Source: Antedon mediterranea (Eukaryota > Echinodermata > Crinoidea > Comatulida > Antedonidae). Taken from it: a DNA stretch of 60,000 nucleotides. Shown here one piece after another: positions 21,001 through 33,000 of this stretch. Numbering within the stretch: position 1 is the stretch's first letter; each line of letters opens with the position of its first letter. Position numbers and translations under genes: made by a program. The stretch is from positions 24,906,365 to 24,966,364 of the forward strand of contig NC_092678.1 in NCBI RefSeq assembly GCF_964355755.1, in the 5' to 3' direction. The notes under the pieces are model-generated. The model saw only the letters and a list, made by a program, of their open reading frames with translations. It did not search any database and was not told the DNA's origin.

Positions 21001-24000
21001 AAGGCAGCGGGGTCGACTGGATCGGCAGCTGCTTGAGATCCAAGTTGTTGGGCATTCTGACGATCCCTCTCCGCTTGCTCTTGTGCTAATACCTAGTAGG
21101 AAGGTAAACAATGTATTGAATATGGTTAGTGAAATTAATGTACAATTAATCTACAACTCAGCATATTTAACAAGGTAAAGATTTTAACCAGGTAAAGATA
21201 AAGATATTTAACAAGGTAAAGATATTTAACCAGGTAAAGATATTCAGATATCGGGTGAGGTAGCATCATTGAAGAACTCAAACCTTAATGACATCATCAT
21301 ATATCTACAACATTAAGTACCAACTAAGTTAAGTAAGTACCAACTAAGTTAAGTAAGTACCAACTAAGTTAAGTAAGTACCAACTAAGTTAAGTAAGTAC
21401 CAACTAAGTTAAGTAAGTACCAACTAAGTTAAGTAAGTACCAACTAAGTTAAGTAAGTACCAACTAAGTTAAGTAAGTACCAACTAAGTTAAGTAAGTAC
21501 CAACTAAGTTAAGTAAGTACCAACTAAGTTAAGTAAGTACCAACTAAGTTAAGTAAGTACCAACTAAGTTAAGTAGAAACTAAGTTAAGTAAGTACCAAC
21601 TAAGTTAAGTAGAAACTAAGTTAAGTTAAGAATCTAGTATTCTACCTCTTCTTGTATATGAGGAGGTAGTGCCGCTAGGAATTCAGGGTTAACTCTTGTA
21701 CTAGTACTTGGTGTGCTACTACTAGATGCTGCTGCTGCTGTGCTGGTGGTGGTGGTGGTGGCTGCTGCCGCCTGACTAGCTCTTAGGCCTAGATGCTCAC
21801 GTAACACTTCCTGCCGAATGTTATCTGGTAAGGCAGCAAGAAACGACGGATCTACTCCTTCTGGTAGGCCTGGAAAAAGGAGTAAACATTTTAAAGAAGA
21901 GACATCGAGGAAACCCCAAAGGACTTGTGATCACTAAAAACTAGTTACATTAAGATAATAAATAAATAAATAAATAAATAAAGTCTGTATAGACGAATAG
22001 ACCATGACAGGATCAACAAGGACGCACATTGCTAGTTTAAGTTAGTTGGGTAAAAATATACCCTTTATATTATATACAAATTGAATTACCTTCACTTGGA
22101 GCTTGTGTGGTACTAGGTCCAGCAGAGGCTACCGTCGTTGTAGTTGTAGAAATGCCTAAATGAATAAATTAAATATAGATGAGTTTGGATACTTACTAGC
22201 TACAGTGGAGGTTAGACTTAGACTTAGTTATAGAGTTTGGATACTTACTAGCTACAGTGGAGGTTACGGTGGTGGCAATTGTAATACCAGTGGTAACATT
22301 GGTTCCTGGTACCGGTACGTCTGGCTGCTGTACCTCTGGTGCTGGTCTCACATCCATGAGTGAACTACTAGTAGTGGGTAGGCTGAATATAGGACTTTCT
22401 TGCAGAGAACCTGGACAAAAGAAGGTAGATATTTTTTTTAATTTCATACGCATCCAACAGCGAGTAAATACAAGATGGATAAAATATTTAATAATTTATC
22501 ATGCTTATGAACTAAGTCTCATTTGAGGCGTAGGGAGTTGGAGTTGAAAGAGTCGTGAGTTACAACCCTGGCACTAGGTCAGGATTGAACCCTAGACCTT
22601 GGGATTGGAAGGCAGGCACGTTAACCACCAAGCTACAGCTCAACTACTACATTTAATCATTGTATAAATGTAGTTATGTCTCCTTGTTAATGATTTAAGA
22701 TTAAACCCATGGGCTTGTTTTCGAGTAATTGACTTACTAGATACAGTAGTAGCAGAGGCTGCTGAGGATGCTGTAACGGTGATGAGGCTTGCTAAGTCCA
22801 CTCCACTTGATGATGCTGTAACGGTGATGAGGCTTGCTAAGTCCACTCCACTTGATGAAGTTGTTGTGCTTAAAAATAATAATTATACAAAACATCACTA
22901 AGGTATTACATCACTAAGATATATTCATTGTATTAGGTTTTTGGTAAATTTTCCGGTTTGTATTCATTAGTAGTACAAATGAACAATGGCATTATTTATT
23001 TAAAATAAAGCTTGAGCAACATAAAGAGGTAAACAAAATGTGAAATAAGTTGCTAGTACCTAGTTGCTCCGGTGTTTGATGTTGCCATGGCTACAGATGA
23101 GGGTGTTGATGATGGTGGTGTTATTTCTCCCATTGCTTCCGTTACCATAGATTCCAAGAAACTGCTTATCACTAACAAAAAATAAATCAAAGATTTTTTA
23201 TTTTATTTATTTAATAAACCAATTCAAAACACATAAAAGCTCTGTTTACACTATTAAACTAGTTTGACAAAAAAACAGTGTGATGTGCCCAAATATGGTA
23301 GATATATGACATCATGTCCATATATGGGCACATTTTGTGATGCATAAAGTGTTGACATTGTTCTTTCCATATCTATTTAATTTTTATTTGTTTATACAGT
23401 ATTTGTAAGTAGGATCCTGCACTGAGTGTAGCACAATAAAGCCAAATCAGTAGTAAATTCCTACTTGGGTTAATCTAGCATTCTTCCCTTGATGAATAAC
23501 CAATCAAAATAAGTCATTCATTTACACAGAGAATGCAAACATATATATTCTTGTCTACACTATCAAACTAGTTTGACAAAAAAAGTGTGATGTGTCCAAA
23601 TATGGTAGTGATATTCCCAAATATGATAGTGATATGACATCATTATGTCCATATGAGCACATCACATTTTTTTGTCACATAAAGTTTGATAAAGTAGACA
23701 GAGCTTTATATAATATACCAGTATCTCAAGTAAGAATGTAAATTAGTTGTATTTACCTTGTGATGTGCTGTTACTGGTGGCAGTTCTAAGTAATTCTACA
23801 GGGTCCAGTAAGCTGGATGAGGTTGGTAGACTGCTAGAGGATGTAGTTGTCGTTGGCGTGCTTAGTGATCCACTATCACCAACCTGTAAGATAATATTCC
23901 TTACTACTCTATCAACATAATACAAAACAATTACTCAATAACGCAATCGGCAAGGGTTCAAGGTTCACTCGCTCCATGGTTCACTCGCTCCATGGTTCAC

Positions 24001-27000
24001 TTGCTCCATGGTTCACTCGCTCCATGGCTCACTCGCTCCATGGCTCACTCGCTCCATGGTTCACTCGCTCCATGGTTCACTCGCTCCATGGTTCACTCGC
24101 TCCATGGTTCACTCGCTCCATGGTTCACTCGCTCCATGGTTCACTCGCTCCATGGTTCACTCGCTCCATGGCTCACTCGCTCCATGGTTCACTCGCTCCA
24201 TGGTTCACTCGCTCCATGGTTCACTCGCTCCATGGTTCACTCGCTCCATGGTTCACTCGCTCCATGGTTCACTCGCTCCATGGCTCACTCGCTCCATGGC
24301 TCACTCGCTCCATGGTTCACTCGCTCCATGGCTCACTCGCTCCATGGTTCACTCGCTCCATGGCTCACTCGCTCCATGGTTCACTCGCTCCATGGTTCAC
24401 TCGCTCCATGGCTCACTCGCTCCATGGCTCACTCGCTCCATGGCTCACTCGCTCCATGGCTCACTCGCTCCATGGCTCACTCGCTCCATGGCTCACTCGC
24501 TCCATGGTTCACTCGCTCCATGGCTCACTCGCTCCATGGCTCACTCGCTCCATGGCTCACTCGCTCCATGGCTCACTCGCTCCATGGTTCACTCGCTCCA
24601 TGGTTCACTCGCTCCATGGCTCACTCGCTCCATGGCTCACTCGCTCCATGGCTCACTCGCTCCATGGCTCACTCGCTCCATGGTTCTGGTGGTAGAACAA
24701 GTCTTCTTTTCTTCTATAAACTATAGGTCCAGTGTACACATCTGGTTCATGTGCACTTTAAAGAACCTAGTACATCTTTCAAGATTTCAAGTAGGGGTTA
24801 CCCTGTACACAGCGACTGTCACAAACTCATCATAGTACTGTACTATACTATACACTGGGAGAACAGTCTTTGAATGAAGAGGCTACCCAGTATAAAGAAT
24901 AAATAGTAATAATTATTCATTATGTAAATCATTCTCTAACACATGTATGTAAATTACTCTCCAACTATTAATTCTCAGTTGAGTGATAGTCTGACTTTAT
25001 AATTCACTTTTAATATTGCACTGCCAAGAATCCAAAATGCCACTTAACAAGACATATGGCTTTTCAATAGTGCATAGTAGATTTTAGGATCAAAATAAAA
25101 CAAAAGTATCGTTTTCCACTCACCTCCATGTTCTCGTCGTCCCTGGATGTGCCTCTTGCTTCATCGGTTGCCCCTCCTTCCGCTTGCTTCATCTCGCTGT
25201 CAGTCTTGGCAGCTTCCGCTTTCTTTTTTTCTTCTGCACGTTTTTTACTTTCTTCTGCTTTCTTCTTTTCTTCCTCTTCCTTCTGTTTTTTTCGTTTTTC
25301 TTTTCTCTCAGTTATTTCTACATCCTTATGTTTGTTCAAAACACTCAGAATTGATGGTTTCAGTACTGAAAATATGATAGAAATACAATTTTATTTTTTA
25401 AAATTAGTATCAAAGTTTTTCAAATATTTTTATTCTTAATTTATGTTAGTAAATTATTCTCTAATCACCAATTCCCAAATGAGAGATGCTCAGACTTTAT
25501 AATTCACTTTTACTGTTGCACAGCCAAGAATCCAAGTGCCACTAAACAAGACACTTGGCTTTTCAAAAGTGCTTAAAGGCTAATTTACACAGACGAGCGA
25601 TAACGGTAATAAAAATAGACTATGTTATTCCTTATGACCATGTACACACAACACGAAGCGGACGGTGGTTTTCTGCACATGATAGATACAGATTCTACGT
25701 AGGACTACCGCTCATCTGTGTAAATTGGCCTTAACATTTTAATGTTAATTTTAATGAATTTCTTTTATTCATAATACGAATATATATTTTAGTTAACAAT
25801 AACTAATTGTCTTCCTTTCATATCTATTTTTCAAATTCATATCGACATAATACCTTGAACACAATCATGAACACTCTCTCCATCCAAAACACGAGATTCT
25901 TCTGCCCATCGACTCAGCGTAGAAGGTACCGATCCGCCTCCTCCGCTACTTATGCTGAAATCTTGGAAGAAATCATCCATCATACCATCTTGGGCATCTG
26001 ATTGGTGAATATCGCTGACATAGACTCTAGTTTGAACGTTGCCTATTGTGTTGGTTGTCAACTGGAGTACATCGGCAGCGGTTGATGGGCCAAGCAATCT
26101 GAAAGGAAAAAAATCAGTGTTTAAAAAGAAACATTTTATATTGTTCTTTCAAGATTTGTAATATACCAATTTCTTTTTTATTTGTTCAAAGACAGTATTT
26201 GTAAGTAGGATCCTGCACTGAGTGTAGCACAATAAAGCCAAATCAGTAGTAAATTCCTACTTGGGTTAATCTAGCATTCTTCCCTTGATGAATAACCAAT
26301 CAAAATAAGTCATTCATTTACACAGAGAATGCAAACATATTTAACAAAAAGTTTTCAAGTACTAACTAATTAATTATTTAACTGTGTTCAGAAATAAATG
26401 ATTCCAAAAGATTTGTTCTTATATATTTCAACCTTCTGTTGCTAAGCTCATTGAGACTAAGGTTGTGCCTTGTAAGGAGCTTCTGTTGCTAAGCTCATTG
26501 AGACTAAGGTTGTGCCTTGTAAGGAGCTTCTGTTGCTAAGCTCATTGAGACTAAGGTTGTGCCTTGTAAGGAGCTTATGGGTGAAATATTGAATAACAAA
26601 AAAATAAATAAATCTTACCTTTGCAAAATAGCTGGTGGGTTGGGATGTCTTGAGCTTCCTGTGTTATAGACATGTATAGTGGTAGGAGCATGTCTATGAG
26701 TGCGCTGTCTACCTCCTCTATGCCCTCTACCAACGGTCTGAGTCAAGGTTGGATGATCAGCGTGACGTACAAGCAATGGGTGGCTACGAGACATAGTGCT
26801 TGGGGGCGGGGGAATTGATGGACCTAGAAAATAAACACATTTAGAAACGATTTAATTTATTTATAATCATGATGGTTAATAAGTAATGTTCAGCAAACTA
26901 TAACATGACAACTGGATGATAATAGTATTTTAACTACTGTGGAGTAGTACACTAACTTATTTAAATTTTGTTTTCATTTCTTTATTCGAATTCAAAACAA

Positions 27001-30000
27001 TATAACATTAAAAAACAGTACAGGAATTAATTCAGGGTAGCACAAAATAGTAACCAATGGTCAAACATATTTCCATTCTGGCCTTAGTATAATATGAAGT
27101 GCAAACATTTGACCAACATGACCAAACTATTATCATGTCTGTTCATTCATCGGCTAATAATCAGCAAATGTAGTGGAGCTGTAGCTTGGTGCTTGCCTTC
27201 CAATCCCATGGTCCGGGGTTCAATCCTGACCTAGTGCCATGTTGTAACTCACGACACTTTTAACTCCACTCCCTAAGCCAAACTTTATGACAAAGAAATG
27301 TGATGTGCCCATATATAGACATGATGATCAAACTAGTTTGATAGTGTAGACAGAGCTTTAGTTCATAAGTATGATAAATTATAAAATATTTGATCTATCC
27401 TATAATTGGCGAGTTATTCTCTGTTGGATGTGTATAAAATAAAAATTAAAATATCATGCATGACTGCACACCTACCTTGTACATCATTGGCGTTGACATC
27501 ATCATGCATTGAGATTGGTAGCTGGTATGCACGCAGTGAACCTGGAACTTCAAAAATATTTTGAGAAAATGGATCTAAAGAGACAAAAAAATGTACGCAG
27601 GTAAACTTTAACACAAATAAACTTGGGAAAAAGACAAAATTGAATGTCTTGTATTTATGTAAAAAATTTAAGTTTAATTTCGCTTTCGCTTTTAATGTAT
27701 TAATTTCAGCAACTTTTGTAGTAAATTAACGGTAAATTATCGGAGCTAAACTTCACAAAAAGACGTGAATTCACAGAAGAAAACAAAACATTAAACATTT
27801 TTTTAAAAATATGATTTTTGTTACATTCTAAATCATCTAACTACCTTGCTAAATAAATTATCCAGAACAAATTTAATAATTGAACTAAAGGGACATAAAT
27901 TCACACAGAAAACATAGTGTTCATTTTCATCGTCTTCCTATGTCAGAATTACCTGAGGGAAACATTTCGTCCAACTGGAAAAATAGATTGCGATCATCTC
28001 CGACGCCCATATATGGGTCGTCCATCTCCTCATCATATTCATCATACTCGTCTGCCTCCATGTCAGAACCTTCCTCATCGTCCTCTTCTTCCTCCTCATC
28101 TTCATCATCAATATCCTGATCAATTTGAAACATAAAAAAAAAAATTAATAATCCATCTAAGAACATTTGATTCATTCATTCATCTATACTTTTATTCATC
28201 AACAGTTTTAATCATCAATAACTTTAACATCAATTGAATAATAAAGAAAATAAACTGTTGATAGGGCGACAAACTAGAAGTTAATGGACTTATTTGATAA
28301 AGTTTTAAAATAAACTTTCTCCTCACCTGTTGATCATCACTGTCTTCCGATTCTGTCTCAGGTCCGATATCATCATCCGCAACATCGTCATCAACTAGAC
28401 AAAGTAAACAAAAATAGTTATAGTTAGTTGGCTAAACAATTGACTTTGTTTTATATACTTAGGCAAATTGCCAGGGACAACCATAAGCTTTCTTAAAGGT
28501 ACATGCAAGATACTCTATGTAAGTCTCAATGAGTGAAGTTGATTTTTTTTGGTCACGAGGAAAAATCCGGACATCGGATAGGATTTGAACCCAGTATCTG
28601 AGTAACTCACTGCTCCACTAAAATAAAGGTTTTTAAATCAAATGTAAGTAAACCATTTTCAGACCATTAATTCTCAAAAGAGTGATAGTCAGACTTTATA
28701 ATTCACTTTTAATATTGCACTGCCAAGAATCCAAAATGCCACTAAACAAGACATATGGCTTTTCAATAGTGCTTTTAAACAATCAAAAGTATTTTTATCA
28801 GATTGGTTAAATATCAATTCTGATTAAGCAACTGAAGCTCTTTCTACCCCATCAATCTATTTTGAAAAAAAAAGTGTGATATGCCCAAATATGGTAGTGA
28901 TATGCCCAAATATGGTAGTGATATGACATCATCATGTCCATATATGGGCACATCAACATTTTTGTCAAACTAGTTTGATAGTGTAGAAAGATCTTTAAAC
29001 ATCTTTTCTTTTTTTAATACGTACCTACTGGTGTGTCATCTTCGTTGCTATGGTGACTAAACATCTCAGTATCAGCCAACGCTTGCTCAATGGCAACGTC
29101 GCCCTCATCCGCTATCGAGATCATCATTTCCTCTTGTGATTCTAATAAGAATATAAAAACAAATATAAATCGCAAAAAGTGATCAATAAGACTAGTGACC
29201 AATAAGATTGCTAATATTGACCAATATTAATTGCTACTATTGACCATTAAGATTGACCCAAAATGAAATGCACTAATCTGCATTAAAATTATTTTACATG
29301 TATTAATAATAAATTCATAAAACTGATGAAATACAAACAAAGACAAGATTGTAATAAAGTCATTTTATCATTATTACCTCCATGATAGCGTGGGCTAAGC
29401 CGCCTTGGGCTGGTTGCTATGAGTGTCTCTCCCAGGATTTCAGGGGCTGTAGTAGGACTTCTCTGCATCAATTCGTCCATCATCTGGTCAAAGGCAGCTT
29501 CTGCGTTTGATGTATCCTGCGTGTTTGGTTCTTGTGTTAGTAGATCTGACGGCTCGGTCTCATTCATTTCAAGCAAATCTAAAGTCAATGCATTAGTGAG
29601 AAAAATGATATCACATTCAGATATAGACATAGATTACAGTACGCTTGTTTGTCATAAATGTGAACATTGGCAAGGAAATGTAGAATGATCAGAAATAAAT
29701 GGTAACAGTTAAAATATTAATCAGATATCGGGTGAGGTAGCTTCATTGATATTCTCAAACCTTAATGACATCATCATATATATATATATTGACACATTCC
29801 CATTGCACAAAATGGCTGTCATACTAAGTATATGGAAAACTACATTAAGAATGTACTTACTAGCTTGGTTGCGGTCAACCGCAGCCTGGCCATCAGTCCT
29901 TGCAGCCTTATTCTTGCCGCCAGCTTTTGTAGCTCCACTTGTTGGTTGGTTCACAATTCTAGACAGCGTCTCCAATGGCTTGAGAGCTGAGTTAACCGTG

Positions 30001-33000
30001 GCAGCTACGCTAGGGCTAGACAGATCCAGGTTGTGCATAATGCGAGCCAAGTCCGTGGCGAGGCCTTTACGCACCAGGATGCGGATGATGTTGTTCATTT
30101 GGTTCAGCTGCGGCGTGCGTGTGCTCTGGAAACCCCCTGATGGGGGGCACGCATCAATCATTACGCTAATTAATACTGTGTAATAAAAATAAATTTAATT
30201 TATTGCAGTAATAAATGTATTGTGTTCCATATAAAATAAATTTTATTTCATAAACATTTATTTCTATTAATGGTGCGAAGAAAATTAAAAATTGAATAAA
30301 GAAGTAACATACCATTAATAGAGGATTTTACAAAAAGTAAAACTTGTCATGTAAAACCCATGGACAAGACAAATACATATATATACAAAAAAACACTCTC
30401 CGTATGAGAATGACACAACATAGATCAGCTATCAAAATATTAAAGCTTGATCAACCTAGCCGAACATTTTAATTCAGCTGGTCACTCGATTGCAAATTTC
30501 AGAGTTATTGCAATAGACCACGATGTCAAATGGAGTGACAAAACTCGCAAATTACTACTTAAAACCACAAAACCTTTTGGACTTAACATTAGGAACATAC
30601 TCGCAGATCGGTAAAATTATTCCATTGACTACCAAAATTTAAGTTTCAATATTAACCACCACTTTAGCTTTTTTATTTCCATTCCAAAATTGTTTATATC
30701 TCTACCAAGCTACCTTCTATGTTTTCTACTCTTATTCAGTCTCCACCCACCATTCAACACGCTGTTTCTATTGTTATATTTCTTTTATTCCTGTCCACCC
30801 AGGCAGCACTTGCCAACTCATATGCTATGACTTTATCCAAATTCCCTCACTTGCACTGATGAAGGGCTAGTGTTGCCCGAAAGCTCTGCTAACTTTTCTG
30901 GCTGTTTACTTTATCGTTTTGATTTAGCTTTTTGTTTTTTTGTTGTTTTTTTTTGTATCTCCATTGAGATCCAGCCACTGATACCCACAGCATTCTCATT
31001 TTTTCAGATAAGAAACAATATTAATCAGATATCGGGTGAGGTAGCATCATTGATGTTCTCAAACCTTAATGACATCATCATGTAAATATTTTTTAAAAAT
31101 CTGTGATCTCTATAAATGGAACTAAATCATGTATCAAATATAAAACAATTTGAAATAACAATAATAAATCAATATGTCTACACTATCAAACTTTTTGTGA
31201 CAAAAAAGTGTGATGTGCCCATATATGGACATGATTATGTCATATCACGACCAAATTTGGACAAATAACACATTTTTTGCGTCAACCTAGTTTGATAGTA
31301 TATACAGAGCTTTAAACCACTTACTAGTTAATGCTTGTACTCTGCAGTGCTTCTCAGCACTCTCAGACAAAGCTAGTGCTCTAGACAGAGCAGCTTTCAC
31401 CTCGTTCACCAGCAGATTCTGTGCTTCAGGGCTGTGGTTACTTGCTGCTAGTCTAGCTAATAGCACTCTTGCCAAAGGTGGGCAATCAGCATCCCCTGCT
31501 GTCTGGCACTGGGGCAGTAAATTGTCTAGAATGTAGCCTAGTACGGAACAATCCTATAATGCAAAATATATTGTTATTGCTATATACTCAAATTCATAAT
31601 AAACAGGGAAAACTGTATTCTGAGAGAGTTGTATGGTGTAATGGTACAGGTATCGGACTAGCATATGAGAGACATGGGTTGAAGTCCTGTCTGTACCATA
31701 GTTTGACACTCATTGCCTCATCTTTCTGATGCGACGTAAAGGCGTTGGTCCTGTGTGCATACACTGCACAAGTGGATGATAAAGAACTACTTCTGGAAGA
31801 ACAGGTAGTTTTATCCAATAGACCATTCCAAACAGTAGTTCAAAGAAGTGGACAGCATGTCAACTAAATGTCACTAAGGTGTTTCTGTATTATTTGGTTC
31901 AACAAAAAAATAATAATTTTCCAGTTATTAATAATTAAAATCAAAGAATTACCTGTTTAATAGTAACAGCCTGGTCAGTTGTCAATTGATATTGTGCAAT
32001 CATCAACGCGCAGCCTGGGTAAGACTTGGCAAGTTCTGCTAACAGACGCAGCAGAGCTGACTTGGGTAGCAGTGGTTTAGCTTTGGTAGGTCTTGGTTTG
32101 ATACTGGATGATGTAGTCTGTGATGACTCCGCGGTGCTCTCGGACTGAGAGGCGGATTCATTGTTCTGTCAATTTTTAATAAATTTACTTTAAGCGAGAC
32201 AACCCATTATTAGTTACTAATGTAATATTATACTAGTATACTTTCATATACCCACTTCACATCGACTATCAAATCTCAAAAGCGGGATGCACACCAAACA
32301 TAAATAAATAACAAATCCGTAAAAACAGTAGCTGATATAAATTACTTTATCATTTAAAACAGTTATAAGTAGGATCCTGCACTGAGTGTAGCACAATAAA
32401 GCCAAATCAGTAGTAAATTCCTACTTGGGTTAATCTAGCATTCTTTCCTTGATGAATAACCAATTAAAGTAAGTCATTCATTTACACAGAGAATGCCACA
32501 GAACAACTCTCATAATAGACTAGGCTATGAATGAGGTAGGTGCCACCCGGAGAGGTAGAAATTCTCATGTGACTTTTCTAGACCAGTTTTTTCTGGGGAA
32601 TCCAAATATATTGGGTAAACGGGCTGTAACCTGAGAACTTTCGCGTGAGGGCGCTTTTTTAAAAATGGCTGCCAGTTACAGTAGACTATGATATCTTGGC
32701 AACCACTGGTCATAGAGAGGTGATTTTGGTGTCAAATTGTTCGGAATGTACATGTTCCTATTTGATGTAATAGAACATTTTGTCAGAAAATGGCCGGAAA
32801 TACCTCTATTGACCTTTGACCCAATATCTAACAGATATCATATCTCCGTAACTACTCGACACAGAAAGTTGTAATTGGTGTCAAACTCTCCAGAATATAG
32901 ATCTTTATATTCAGACTAATAGAACATTATCTGTAAAAATGACCGGAAATAACGTTACTGACCTTTGACCCAAAATGCAAGACATTTCTCCCATCTGATC

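Larger units (their letters stand above)
21646..26098 (-). other. HUWE1: HUWE1 exons 39-46: Ser/Thr-rich linker leading to UBM
   Basis: Exons: 25854-26098, 25124-25365, 23757-23883, 23060-23171, 22738-22868, 22249-22410, 22090-22155, 21646-21869. Exon 39 encodes [13 protein letters not shown] and [18 protein letters not shown], both conserved. Exon 40 is a highly charged helix ([18 protein letters not shown]). Exons 41-45 are short and Ser/Thr/Ala-rich with little conservation, and were placed by splice signals and frame. Exon 46 starts the ubiquitin-binding motifs with [19 protein letters not shown] and [16 protein letters not shown]. Exon 43 contains an in-frame 45-bp tandem duplication. 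Confidence 0.88.
26619..29578 (-). other. HUWE1: HUWE1 exons 33-38: acidic region
   Basis: Exons: 29378-29578, 29025-29141, 28327-28394, 27953-28115, 27476-27574, 26619-26823. Exons 35-36 are dominated by Asp and Glu ([20 protein letters not shown]), matching the long acidic stretch of HUWE1 that has been linked to histone and DNA-associated functions. Exon 38 contains [15 protein letters not shown] and [11 protein letters not shown], clear family matches that fix the register after the low-complexity part. Confidence 0.9.

Noticed and set aside
23976-24835. Three overlapping + strand ORFs of 239-275 codons ([16 protein letters not shown] repeats)
   Set aside because: They are the same 16-bp array read in three frames. 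All frames are open because the unit lacks stops. No splice or homology support.
25128-25439. 103-codon + strand ORF
   Set aside because: It is the complement of the Lys/Glu-rich HUWE1 exon 40.
27938-28175. Methionine/arginine-rich and aspartate-rich ORFs as separate small genes
   Set aside because: One frame is HUWE1 exon 36. The other is its shifted shadow.
31619-31700. Possible tRNA gene
   Set aside because: A and B boxes are present but no acceptor stem pairs, and a SINE body follows.
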